Assembly: GCA_023334545.1 (NCBI GenBank)
Contig: JAADVB010000187.1
Coordinates: forward strand, 1 to 37,912
Direction: 5' to 3'
DNA: 37,912 bases
From: Salisapilia sapeloensis
Lineage: Eukaryota > Oomycota > Peronosporomycetes > Peronosporales > Salisapiliaceae
Part shown: one piece after another, positions 20,792-30,406 of the stretch
Layout: every line of letters begins with the position of its first letter
Position numbering within the stretch: the stretch's first letter is position 1
Position numbers and translations under genes: made by a program
Notes under the pieces: model-generated
Told to the model about the DNA's origin: nothing
The model's database searches: none
The model's input: only the letters and a program-made list of their open reading frames with translations

Positions 20792-22606
20792 ATGCCCTTA
20801 TTCCAGTTTAAACAGCAGGAATCATCCTCCTCTACTTCCCTCCGCCCGTCCTTCTCCAAGCGCCCTTCAAGAAACTCCAGCACGAAACACCAGAGACAAA
20901 GTCGCGGGAGCGATAAAGCCAAGGACGGACTCACGTCCTCCTTTCTCTCCACCGGCGCGACGTCCATTTCATCGTCCTTAAACGACAGGTTCAGTAGCAG
21001 TCTCTACAGCCACGTTGAGTCAGACGGGGAAGACGGAGAGACGCCTCAGTCCAGTGGAGAAAGAATGCGACAGCACAAGTCGAACTCACCAGAGTCGACG
21101 TCCTCCACCTCCTCCGATGCCTCCTCTCTCGCCAGTTTCCGGCAACTACGCTTTTCTATGAGCTATCGCAGTAGCAAGAACGCTCATACGTATCGAGACG
21201 TTCCGAATGTAGATGAAGAAGACACGTTCCAGAACGAATCCCAGAACCGGCAAAAGCGACTAGAAAGCTATCGTGACTCAAGTACCGTTCGTTCCAGCGT
21301 CAGTACTGAACGTATGACAGACATGTATATGCACGAACCGAAACGTGCTGCGAGTGAGTCGTATGTAAAAGCGTATGACGATGGGAAGGAAGAGGATGAA
21401 GATGAGATCGATCCCACTTCCATCACTTTTCCGACACCATCCCAACGCACAAATCGCATGCAAGAAGTTTGCGAAGCAGAGGAAGATGCTGAAACTGATG
21501 TCACAGCAAGTCGTAAGGAACAGACGCCAAAGATAGACCCGTCGGCTTTGTCGGAAGTCAGTATCGCTGCCTTGCAAACGCGTCGTGCTTTCCAGCAAAT
21601 GGTGCTAGCGATGGAAGACGAAGACTCGGATTCGAACGACTCGGATGACGAAGGTCCTCAATCTTCTACCTTTAGCACTGGGTCGTACCCTCGTAGCGGT
21701 AGTCTCCAAGCCCCAAACTCCAACTCCTCCACGCTCTCATCCATCGGCCGTGCTAGTGGTGGCGTACGAGTGAGTCAGGACGAGTACCGGAAGTTCCAGT
21801 TCCGACTTCGACAATTGGAAGAACAAGTACAGGAACAAGCGAGTAAGCAGGCGCATATGGAAGCTACAATCGAAAAGGAGGTGGAGAATCGAACGAGAAA
21901 GGTAGTGGAAGCCATGGATAAGAAAGTCAGCATGTACAAACGCGCCAAGGACCTCGAGTGTGAGCGAGAGGTACAGCGTCGAGTATCGGAGCGAGAACCT
22001 GTTCGACAGAGCTCTGGTCTCTTCCGAGGCAGCTCTCGAGCAACGAACTTGAGCTTTCGAGAGAGCGCCTTGAGTTCCGATGCAGAGCTCTCTCGTCACA
22101 CGGCAATTGGTGCTCAAAGACATGATGACAAGCATACACCTTTGGACAAGATCCTCCATCCACGACGATCGAAGCGACGGAAAGAAAAGATGAAGGAACA
22201 GGAAGAGCAACAGCAAAAGGAAATGGAGCAATTCCGGGAATTTATCCGATCGACCGAGATGAACGTCCAGACGTTCGGCGACTCGGACGGCGTGGCGGAT
22301 TATAGTGACTTGGCCTGTCTGCAGGATCTTGGGGATGCCGATCTAGCCCAAGCGCTTGCGAATGCACCTACGGAGGCACTCATTGAGATGGTGTGTACGT
22401 TGCACGAGCATGTGACGAGTCAAGAAAGACAATTGGAGGATGCGAAGAATTTGCTATTAGATGCATTGGAAGCGAAGGAGGAGGCTCAGGAGACGGCCAA
22501 GGAAGCCGTGGATCTGAGCGAGCGGCTGGATGCAAGGTTGTTTAAAGTAGCAGAAGAACTAAAGCGGCAACGATCGTCCGAACGAAGGACGAGCGTGCAG
22601 GATTAA
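20792..22606 (+). CDS. Ser-rich coiled-coil protein of unknown function
   Basis: A single-exon frame of 604 residues. The first 250 residues are low-complexity and Ser/Arg-rich, with acidic patches (DSDSNDSDDEG lies further on, near 280). From about 325 a long helical region begins (EYRKFQFRLRQLEEQVQEQ, then KEVENRTRKVVEAMDKK). A basic stretch (HPRRSKRRKEKMKEQEEQQ) follows near 455. A short globular part near 490-540 contains GDADLAQALANAPTEALIEM, and a second coiled coil closes the protein (LEDAKNLLLDALEAKEEAQE). No enzyme motif is present. The layout suggests a scaffold or cytoskeletal adaptor. Proximity to the RhoGEF is noted but proves nothing. Confidence 0.72.
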   Translation: MPLFQFKQQESSSSTSLRPSFSKRPSRNSSTKHQRQSRGSDKAKDGLTSSFLSTGATSISSSLNDRFSSSLYSHVESDGEDGETPQSSGERMRQHKSNSPESTSSTSSDASSLASFRQLRFSMSYRSSKNAHTYRDVPNVDEEDTFQNESQNRQKRLESYRDSSTVRSSVSTERMTDMYMHEPKRAASESYVKAYDDGKEEDEDEIDPTSITFPTPSQRTNRMQEVCEAEEDAETDVTASRKEQTPKIDPSALSEVSIAALQTRRAFQQMVLAMEDEDSDSNDSDDEGPQSSTFSTGSYPRSGSLQAPNSNSSTLSSIGRASGGVRVSQDEYRKFQFRLRQLEEQVQEQASKQAHMEATIEKEVENRTRKVVEAMDKKVSMYKRAKDLECEREVQRRVSEREPVRQSSGLFRGSSRATNLSFRESALSSDAELSRHTAIGAQRHDDKHTPLDKILHPRRSKRRKEKMKEQEEQQQKEMEQFREFIRSTEMNVQTFGDSDGVADYSDLACLQDLGDADLAQALANAPTEALIEMVCTLHEHVTSQERQLEDAKNLLLDALEAKEEAQETAKEAVDLSERLDARLFKVAEELKRQRSSERRTSVQD

Positions 22607-23044
22607 TCGTCGGGCTTGAGCTAGATTGTCAGGATATCCATTTGTCCAGTGTAATTTTGGTTTTAGAAGTAGCAAAAGAAATACGAACAGCTTTTGCAGA
22701 GAAAAGCAATTGGAGGTATTTAGGTAGCTTGGTAGCTACATTGATGTGATCTTTTCCGTAGACAGAGATGCCGGGTACTTGAACTGAAGGTATCGACATG
22801 GAGATGAGTAACGTAGGCTCATTTGTATTTACATTCGTTCCATTTCATTGCAATCTTCACTTTGGAAACGTGCATTGCTACCTTCCCCATTTACACATGG
22901 ACGGCTTTGTAATTACGATGGATTGTGGTGCATGGCAACCACAGTTTACTCTTGTAGATCGTCATAAAACTATCTCTAGTAATGCACGATACAACGCATC
23001 TCTAGAGTATCCAGTAACTTTAATCGAGGCATAAAAGATGTGAT
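22607..23044. other. intergenic region without a supported gene
   Basis: This 440 bp lies downstream of the coiled-coil gene. It holds its AT-rich 3' flank and one 78-codon plus-strand frame (22798-23034) that is Cys/His-rich by chance and shows no family motif. No repeat, hairpin terminator or RNA gene was recognised. Confidence 0.4.
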
Positions 23045-23403
23045 TTATGATAGAAAGTCTGTGTTGTGTCGAAGTTTCCACCTAGCTTGGGTGGTAGACA
23101 CACGTAGAAACAAAAGTATGATTGCAACCGATATGGCGGTAAGGATGGCATTAATCAAGGGTGTGGTAGACACCTTGTCCTTTTGACTCAGACCGTCTGA
23201 GCGGTAAGTATGCACGCACCTCTGAATACGAACAGTGGACACGAATGCTGGAATAAGACGAGCGGCACCCGATCAGGATAGTATAGAGTATAATCGAAAA
23301 CTTCCATGGAATTATCGGTGATATGTGAACTGTAGATCGTGAAGAGAACACAAATTTTAAGGTCAGCTTTACATCCACGGTAGATGGCGACCGGGATAAT
23401 CAT
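23045..23403 (-). CDS. possible small single-pass membrane protein (tentative)
   Basis: Two minus-strand frames look protein-like. One (23403-23220) reads MIIPVAIYRGC, then FDYTLYYPDRVPLVLFQH and CPLFVFR. The other (to stop 23045) reads STTPLINAILTAISVAIILL followed by FLRVSTTQARWKLRHNTDF, a clear membrane segment with a basic C-terminal tail. They are separated by about 40-60 bp with a GTGCGT donor-like site at 23220. I could not find a splice that keeps both frames, so the model is incomplete. The first frame may also extend upstream to about 23445. It could be a C-terminally anchored protein or non-coding sequence. Confidence 0.25.
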
Positions 23404-23605
23404 AAGCCGTGTTCCATCGCGTAGCCGAACCGGTATACGATTTGTGGCTCACAAGTCTCATGGCTGTACCCATTTGATGGAATTTGTGGCTAAGAAAGCC
23501 AGACTGCCCGCATTATAATAGCTACTTGACTGTCCTACTAAAGGCAAGTGTTTATGGCATGACGACCGTTCCTTTTTACTAGCTGCACATCGCATCTGCC
23601 ACTTG

Positions 23606-25268
23606 ATGGGTCTATCATTTCGAGATAAGCTGGACGAGGACGAGTGCTGCATGGGCGCTCGCGTGTTTGTCCGACTGTACGACAGCGTCCGAGGTTTTGA
23701 AACCGATGATGAGGTAGTCGCGCTGCCGGCGCCTCCGCTCTCATGGCAGTCCGTGCTACGCACCGCCATTGGAGCTGTCTGGAAGGAAGACGTCACGGAC
23801 CACATGATCGACAAGGCCAAGCTCTATTTGCTGCCATTCGATACGCAAGATCTATGTGCAGAGGTACATGTCACCTATTTTGTGTATATGACTTGAGTAG
23901 CTCACGAACGCATGACACTAGGTTACGTCTCGATCGCTTCGACAGGGTATTCGAGAGAATGACCGGTTGGTCGTGTGTCTTAATGGTGAAAAGTATACTC
24001 CGCCAGCCAAGCGTGATGCTTTAGACCGAAGCCCCTCGACGAATTCACAGCCGAGTCCACGGAACGATGCATCCGAGGGTAGTCCCAATGCTTCAAGTGC
24101 TGGTCGTAGAGGCACTAAGCGCAGTCGTAGTGTGTCTGGGAAGATGGCGGTGATGAAAATCATGCGCGACAAGGGACTTATTAGCAACGAAAGCTTTGTA
24201 AAGCTCAAGGATATTCTGTTGAATGAAAAATCGATGGAATTGCAGGAAGCTCTGGATCGATATAACACCACAGGCGACTTTGAACCAGTGAATCAAATCC
24301 TCATGCGACAGATACGAGTCCCACATAGCAAACGGAACGCTGGAGATGTTTTGTCCGAGACATTTACGCTCGCATTCAGTCAACCACCCCCCTCCGAGAC
24401 AGCGGAGAAAGCGACGGTCAACCTTCCAGACCGTTTTCCACTCACATCTCCAAGCCCCTACGCATACGCGACGTCTCAATCTGCAGCAAATCCAACCGTC
24501 AAAAGCACTTCTCAGTTGCATCCTCGAGACCAACCGTCACGAAGTTACCAGGTAGAAGGACATCCAATGGACGCGAATGGAAACTATGGCTATAATCCCT
24601 CTGCACCTCCGCCGTACCAGCAGCAGATGCAAGATCCATCCGCCTATCACAACATGCCAGATCAAAGATTTGACATGAGTCGGATTAACATGCCGATGCG
24701 GAATCGAGACGCCATGGTACGGCGGAATATGACGCAGATGGACATGTACCATCCGCAACAAGCGTACGGGTATGGTTATGGAGGGTATCCGGCAATGCAC
24801 ATGGCTGATCCGAATATGAATATGCAACACATGGGATACCACCCTTCGTACTACCCACCCGCTGGCATCCCGATGAACGCGATGGGCATGCAGCACCAGT
24901 ACGAGTACTACCCTGGATACGGCAGTACGATGCCTCCTCCACACCCGAACCCAATGACTGGCGCAGCGGCTGCTAGTGGAAAATGGGTGGCACCACCTAT
25001 GCCATCCTACCCTGGTGCATGCTCGAAAGAGGAGAAGCGAGTGAAGATTGCTCGATGGCTTAAGAAACGTGAGAAGCGAAATTGGAGCACAAAGCCTTCG
25101 TACCCTGTCCGGCACAGTATTGCAAAGAACCGCGTACGTGGTGAAGACGGTCGTTTTATTCCAAAAGCGAAGCTAGCCGAGATGGCTGCAAAAGCTGCTG
25201 CTGAACAGGCAGGGAAAGAGAATACAGAAGACACGCCCATGCCAACAGAAGTGAAAGCTGGGACGTAG
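23606..25268 (+). CDS. CCT-domain protein
   Basis: Two exons (23606-23863, 23922-25268) give about 534 residues. The N-terminal 115 residues form a compact domain (RVFVRLYDSVRGFETDDEVV, WQSVLRTAIGAVW, LRQGIRENDRLVVCLNGE) that could be beta-grasp-like. A basic Ser-rich linker (GRRGTKRSRSVSGK) follows. A helix at about 170-215 contains KIMRDKGLISNESFVKLKDI. A Met/Tyr/Pro/Gln-rich region (about 300-445) is low complexity. The C-terminus (about 455-503) matches the plant CCT motif: KRVKIARWLKKREKRNW, YPVRHSIAKNRVR, GRFIPKAK. In plants CCT domains bind DNA with NF-Y subunits or act as nuclear targeting and interaction modules, so a transcription regulator is likely. There is no B-box finger or receiver domain. 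Confidence 0.8.
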
Positions 25269-25332
25269 GATGGATAAAACAAAAGTATTGTGATCGTTTG
25301 ACAATTCGTACATGAACATGCTTCCTATGAAC

Positions 25333-25866
25333 TTATAAAGGTTTAATCGCCGGACTGATGCCACTTGGGATCCGTGGCTCGCTCTTGACATTGCACGTGG
25401 TAAAGCTTAGTAGAGCTGTAAGAGCTGCTACTTCATCTTTCGTACTGCATAGAATAGTCGAGGCATCTTCCCAGCCGCCTCGGTTCCAGTTGAGGACATT
25501 TAGAGCCCACTGGTGTGCGACGTCATCGGAAGATGCTGCCAGTCGCATTGAGTATGTCGTTCTCATCTTTTGACGAGTGGCAATGAGCCTTTCGGACATT
25601 GACGGATTCTTGTGTAGCGGAGCGACCGATGGAGATTTTGCAGGCCAGAGTGTCGCGGAGATGTGGAACTGATGAGTCATCCTCTTCTTCGAGTCTGGTG
25701 TCAAGTACACCTCAATTTTGGCACCCGTAAGAGGTATAACACCCAGGAGTTCCCCTCCACGACTGCTAAAGTACTGGAAGATGCCTTCATCAAGGATACA
25801 GTAAATGATCTGCGCTTCGTTGCCATCAAGATGGACCAAGTAGCCTTCGCAGTTACCGTACGTCAT
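25333..25866 (-). CDS. small PH-domain protein
   Basis: A single-exon frame of 177 residues from ATG 25866. It looks like one PH domain: opening strands CEGYLVHLDGN, IIYCILDEGIFQYFSS, LLGVIPLTGAKIEVY; a long variable loop around 80-110; the last strand TTYSMRLAASS; and the closing helix DDVAHQWALNVLNWNRGGWED with its conserved Trp. The remaining 35 residues are unstructured. Such proteins bind phosphoinositides or proteins at membranes. It converges on the CCT gene with about 65 bp between stops. An upstream exon is possible, since the Met lies only five residues before the first strand. Confidence 0.65.
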   Translation of the reverse strand: MTYGNCEGYLVHLDGNEAQIIYCILDEGIFQYFSSRGGELLGVIPLTGAKIEVYLTPDSKKRMTHQFHISATLWPAKSPSVAPLHKNPSMSERLIATRQKMRTTYSMRLAASSDDVAHQWALNVLNWNRGGWEDASTILCSTKDEVAALTALLSFTTCNVKSEPRIPSGISPAIKPL

Positions 25867-26266
25867 GGAGCTGGCGGTAGCAGGAATGAATTGCCTAGTG
25901 TTTCCTCGAAGGAAAGAAGAATGGAAAGACGCAAATTAAAGGCCGTGAGAAGGCGATCAGATCCCAAAAAGCTTGGAAAACGGAATGCGTTGAATAGGCA
26001 ACGAGTGGGAAGAAGTCAGATCAGAACCGTGGGCACGGAAGACTACATACAAAAGATTCGGACAAGTCGAGTACTTGGGATAGTCTCAGTTGACGCCAGA
26101 CGCACATCGCAGTAGTCGTTGCAAATGAATGGAAGAAGAAGAGATTGTTGCGGAGAGTAAAATGCGTGAGATTCAAATTAGTAGACGTAACCGCCAGACC
26201 TGGCCACTTGCTACCTTGAAGACAAAATGGAAACCTAGATGTTCCCTTTTTATTCGTAAATGAAGT
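25867..26266. other. intergenic region, 5' side of the PH gene
   Basis: This 400 bp lies between two minus-strand genes. It must hold the PH gene promoter and the polyadenylation region of the S28 gene (AT-rich around 26225-26262). A plus-strand frame runs through it to 26115 (basic, RRMERRKLKAVRRRSDPKK), but most of that frame is antisense to the PH gene and has no domain, so it is not called. Confidence 0.4.
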
Positions 26267-27874
26267 CTAGTGCGAGTCCACGTACTCTCGGATCCACCTG
26301 CGCATGCTCATAATTTCCATCTTCCTCGCAGCTCGCACAGATTCTGGATCGAGCGGATGACTAAAGAAGAGATCAAGGTGATGCGCTCCATCTTCAATGT
26401 CCACGACACTGAATTTCCCACCTTCTGGTACGTGCTTCACTCCTCCACTGGACCATGGGTCCAAGAGTCCATTGCTGAAAACGATGTTGGACACGTCATA
26501 CAGATTCTCGTCGCCATACAAGACTCGAATCCAGTCCGGGTCAGGGGTCACCTGCCATGTCTGTTGGCAGTGGGTGGTAATATCGTCTAGCGTCACCGAC
26601 CGGCGCCAGAACATGTCCGTCTCACCGTTCGTGTCAAAGTAGGTTTCCTGTGGCAACATCTCTGTGCAGTACTGGTAGTCCCAAATGCCATCAAAGTCCA
26701 ACGTCGTGGGGAGTTTCGTGCATTGGACGTCTCCGGTGGCGTTGTTAAATACGTTTCCGGCATCTCGTAGTCCTGTCAACAAGCTCGTCACTTGACTGCT
26801 GTTCAGCATAGTGCCATAATCGCTCGCCAAGTGATCGCAAGCAGCTCGAACAGGCCATGCAGGCAAGTCCGCAGCTCCGCTCGTCAAGTAACTCGACGCG
26901 TACGGAAAATTGCCCATTGCCATCGTATCGAAAGCTACCAAGATACCCATGGCAAGTTGCTCAGCCTGAGCTTCGTCTGTCATGGGTTCACAAAGCCTAA
27001 AGATATTCGTGATATTCCGTCGTCCCTTTTCTGTCTTAGCCATGTCGAAGAGAACGGACCATGCTCGCTTGGCATTCGAGATGCAGTTAGGGGCAGCCCC
27101 AGCTTCTTCCGAAGCATCTCGAGTCACGACTTGCCAGTACTGTTGGCCTTGGAAAGATGGGAATGCGTGAGGAAAGCCAAAGATCGGAGCAGACGCTGCG
27201 ATCGCTCCATGGACGATCGACGGATACTTGATACGGAACCAAGCAGATAGCATACCGCCATAGGAACCTCCAAAGACAATCACAGGATGGTCTTTTACCT
27301 TATATGTATCCTGCAAGTAGTAAATGAGCTCTGCAAAGTCCGCGAGAGCCTGCTCATGGGTCAAGTAGTTGAGGTGGTTCATATAGTCTGCTCCGTATGG
27401 TAGACTAGAGCCATAGTAACGATGCTCTGCAAAGACGATTAAAGCTTTAAAGTCAGGAGCGTTCTCCCACATGAGCCCCGTGTGATTCACGTACAGCGTG
27501 ACATCGGCTTCGTTGCCAGTGTAGAAGAAAAGAGGAGCTGATGGATCGGATGGATCCCAATGATCGTCATTGACAAAGTATCGTTGCTTGTACGTAGCTG
27601 GAGACGGGTCAGTCGTTGAATTAGCGACGTACGAGAAGTGATCTACACGCTGGTCGATAAAGAACTCGCTGCAATTGGACAAATCCGCATGGACGAACGG
27701 AGGTAGATGAATGGAGTCATAATCGTCACTCGACAAAGTCGTTTCTTCCACAATCAGATTGTGCGTATGCAGTAGCACGAAGAGACCGAAGGCTACTGCT
27801 AGCGATGTATACAAGAGTAGTCGCATTGGTAGCACACTTACTGTCGAAAAACTATTAATACTCGAATAAATCAT
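26267..27874 (-). CDS. secreted S28 serine carboxypeptidase (Pro-X carboxypeptidase / DPP2 family)
   Basis: A single exon of 535 residues. The catalytic Ser lies in GGSYGGM (S204), the Asp in NGLLDPWSSGG (D472) and the His in EDGAHHLDL (about H497), in the usual order. Other family blocks are FIDQRVDHFS near the start, FFYTGNEADV, and FAEHRYYGSSLPYG. A hydrophobic stretch MRLLLYTSLAVAFGLFVLL begins at Met17. It works as a signal peptide or anchor, so translation may start at 27826 rather than 27874. Several NxS/T sequons occur. These enzymes cleave after Pro at peptide ends and act in lysosomes or outside the cell. Length is normal for the family and no catalytic residue is missing. Secretion is inferred. 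Confidence 0.93.
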   Translation of the reverse strand: MIYSSINSFSTVSVLPMRLLLYTSLAVAFGLFVLLHTHNLIVEETTLSSDDYDSIHLPPFVHADLSNCSEFFIDQRVDHFSYVANSTTDPSPATYKQRYFVNDDHWDPSDPSAPLFFYTGNEADVTLYVNHTGLMWENAPDFKALIVFAEHRYYGSSLPYGADYMNHLNYLTHEQALADFAELIYYLQDTYKVKDHPVIVFGGSYGGMLSAWFRIKYPSIVHGAIAASAPIFGFPHAFPSFQGQQYWQVVTRDASEEAGAAPNCISNAKRAWSVLFDMAKTEKGRRNITNIFRLCEPMTDEAQAEQLAMGILVAFDTMAMGNFPYASSYLTSGAADLPAWPVRAACDHLASDYGTMLNSSQVTSLLTGLRDAGNVFNNATGDVQCTKLPTTLDFDGIWDYQYCTEMLPQETYFDTNGETDMFWRRSVTLDDITTHCQQTWQVTPDPDWIRVLYGDENLYDVSNIVFSNGLLDPWSSGGVKHVPEGGKFSVVDIEDGAHHLDLFFSHPLDPESVRAARKMEIMSMRRWIREYVDSH

Positions 27875-28048
27875 AGGAACGTTCCAAGGTCGTACAGTGT
27901 GTCGCGAGGGACGAAACGATGGGCATGTGCCCTCGAGGCACAGTCCGTCCGCCTGTCCTAGTGCGTGGTAGCAATCGACGTCCTTCTCGAGCTCTCTGCA
28001 TGGGTGAGAGGGAGGTGATGGCGTCGAAATGACCGAATCAGATATGTG
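27875..28048. promoter_or_regulatory. divergent promoter region
   Basis: This 174 bp separates the S28 peptidase start from the SAYSvFN gene start on the other strand. Both promoters must lie here unless the SAYSvFN protein starts at the internal ATG 28100. No specific motif was recognised. Confidence 0.4.
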
Positions 28049-28816
28049 ATGTTCAAATTATTCTGTCTGACAAGAAATTGGTCAAGCATCCGCCTGATCA
28101 TGTTCGAGTGGCTTGTACCGTTCATACCTCCTGCATTGCGCGTCAACCGCGAAACGCGAGATGCTCTAGCTGCTTCCTTGAAAGATAACCTACGTCCCGA
28201 GTCCATTTGGCATGGTGCTGCTCTGACGTACTCCTTTTTAAAGACACATCGAGCTCGGATCACGTGGACAGTCGTGCTTGGTGGTATCTGGCTAGCAGCA
28301 TTGAATTGGATTCATTACGAAATGCATGAATTCACGTCTGCATTCGTCACTTTGTCCATGTTTTGCGTGCTTGGTGTCAACGTCATGTCGGATAATGGTG
28401 ATAAAAGCGAGATGAGCGCGTATTCTGTCTTTAATCAAGGAGCGCAGCGTATGCTGGGATCACTTTCGGCAGAGCAATTTGAGGTATACTTGTCGTATGA
28501 TTCGTTCCTTTTGCCATGTAGATTTTAAACTAGTGCTGCATAGAATGAGATTTTGCATCGACCACAAGGCAGAGGCGATGATCTAGGTAGACAGCAGGAT
28601 GATCTACAAGATGACTGGGACGCAGCCGTTGACGAGGATGATCCGTACGGATGATTTAACTGTTTCACTAAAGTATCTAAAGCATAAAGATCAATGTGCT
28701 CACGGCGATATGTATCATGTAGAGAGCTCCTCGCAGCAATTGAAGAATCGTTAAAAGAGCACAAGCGTGAAAGCCGACGTCATCGAAGGACAAACCGTCG
28801 GAGTGGCAAGAAATAA
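28049..28816 (+). CDS. SAYSvFN-domain membrane protein with C-terminal UIM (SAYSD1-like)
   Basis: Three exons (28049-28483, 28544-28644, 28723-28816) give about 209 residues. Two hydrophobic stretches (RITWTVVLGGIWLAALNWIH and FTSAFVTLSMFCVLGVNVM) lead into the signature SAYSVFNQGAQRMLGSLSAE, which defines the SAYSvFN family. Human SAYSD1 is an ER protein that senses stalled, UFMylated ribosomes at the translocon. The third exon joins in phase to give DEDDPELLAAIEESLKEH, a good ubiquitin-interacting motif (acidic patch, A..xxS). A strongly basic end follows (KRESRRHRRTNRRSGKK), suited to RNA or ribosome contact. Without the second intron the frame would stop just after DEDDPYG. The alternative start at 28100 (MFEWLVPF) removes 17 residues. 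Confidence 0.82.
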
Positions 28817-29123
28817 GCACCCTGTATTATTTCCTTACCTACCACATCCATCTTTTTCCACGTTGCTCATCCATCACCCTACTCAATGAAATTACTTGCA
28901 TACAATTACATGTACTTTGCATTTATTTTTGACATTATAGCTTATCCATCTTGTCCACTTCCTACGAGATCATTGGGATGCTCGATGTCTCCATAAATGA
29001 ATCCATGGAGCATTTTATCCTGTCCATTAAGCATGCTTCAAGTACAAGTGATTTCTTCTATTAACAGCCAATCATATGTCTTTTACTTGCACACAAGAGA
29101 TAACAGATTATCGAAGCGTAGAA
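28817..29123. other. intergenic region
   Basis: About 307 bp of AT-rich sequence lies between two plus-strand genes. It carries the 3' flank of the SAYSvFN gene and the promoter of the NYN-KH gene. No gene, repeat or RNA was seen. Confidence 0.4.
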
Positions 29124-30406
29124 ATGGCAGCTTCCACGTCCACTTCAGCACCTCATGAGTACGTTTTGCTCTGCATAAAGCATATTACATTGTCTCCCTG
29201 TATCAATCTAATGATCTGGCATGCTTTTTGGCTGCAATAATCAGGTAATTAATGCGATTGTATCATACTAACTTGGATGTTTGCTCTGTCTTGCAGAGTT
29301 GTGGTGGCAATTGACGGTGCAAACGTATGTGGCGGAGACCGATATGCGACTAAGAAGCTAGAAGCAGCAGTAGATTACTTTCGGCAACTAAAGCCATCTC
29401 CAGAGACGAATATGATCGTTAAATGTGTCGCATTCGTGCCGAACTTTTGGCTGAATGAAAAACCGAAAGAAGATGGAGGTGAACGTATGGAGACTGAGGG
29501 ATGGGAATTGCTTGGAAAATTAGTGAAAGACAAAAAAGTAACTTTGACGCCATCTCAGGTACATTCCATGTATTCACCACATGCCAATAATGTTTCCCTG
29601 AGCTTGCTGGCACTTGTAGGCACATGATGACTTCTACGTCATCGCTTATGCCATCAAGTATAATGGTTTCATCGTCTCGAACGACATGTACCGAGACCAT
29701 GTTGCGAATAAGGTATGCATCTATCCAGTTATCCATGCAAGCGTCCTCTAATGCGTATACAAGCGGATTTTCCATGGCAAAGTGCTGCGAATGAGCTGGT
29801 TAAAAAAGCACGCGATCGACTTTACGTTTGTCGAAGATGAGTTCATGCCAAATCCCGTCGCTATTAACAGGTTGCTTACGCACACACCGCATCTGGATTC
29901 GCCTCCGTCTGCTCGTGGCTCGGTGTTAAGTTCAATATCTAACGAGAGCACGCCTACAGCACCGCTTGCAAAGCCTGCCACGACGTTAGAAGCGGAGAAC
30001 GAACCAGATACCTCACTTCAAGTGAAGGCGAATAGGACGATAGATCTGGAGGAAGTCACAAACTACCGCGTTCCATGGGAGCTCGTGCCTTTTATCCATG
30101 GAGAAAATGGAGAAACGCTCAAGAACTTTAAAGAGCATACGAATACGCATATCCTGATTCCTCATCCAAATGGTCAGCGGGACATTTCTGGGCGACAGCA
30201 TGCTGCAACGTTGTCCATCTACGGGTACTTTATACAGCAGTGATTGTGGCGTATGGTGACTAAAGACAGAGGATAGAGCGGAAGAGAATAGAGCACAGGC
30301 AGTTCAGGCATTGGACATGCTGCTTCACGATCACTTGAATGGCAACTTGGTACTGTCTTCGGAGTCGTACGCAGCGAATGCACAGGAAGAAATGGAGATT
30401 GACTGA
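29124..30406 (+). CDS. NYN (Zc3h12a-type) ribonuclease with C-terminal KH domain
   Basis: Five exons (29124-29158, 29297-29558, 29620-29712, 29764-30224, 30277-30406) give about 326 residues. The first exon encodes only 11 residues plus two bases. The NYN domain shows the acidic metal-site residues in order: VAIDGANVCGG (D18, N21), HDDFYVIAYAIKYNGFIVSN plus D121, and FTFVEDEFMP, the same spacing style as Regnase/N4BP1 RNases. After a Ser/Pro-rich linker comes a KH domain (about 229-315): VPWELVPFIHGENGETLKNF with the GxxG loop GENG, then THILIPHP. The last helix is AEENRAQAVQALDMLL. It is predicted to bind and cut RNA. Intron 1 (138 bp) is unusually long for this window. The final intron uses the acceptor at 30276, the only one that keeps the KH helix in frame. 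Confidence 0.84.

Noticed and set aside
22798-23034. 78-codon plus-strand frame rich in Cys and His
   Set aside because: No zinc-finger spacing, no signal peptide and no neighbouring exon; likely chance.
24537-25115. 192-codon His/Arg/Val-rich minus-strand frame
   Set aside because: It is the antisense shadow of the low-complexity part of the CCT protein; its composition comes from the repeated ATG/CAT and TAC codons opposite.
25663-26115. 150-codon plus-strand frame
   Set aside because: It is mostly antisense to the PH-domain gene, and the remaining basic tail has no recognisable domain.
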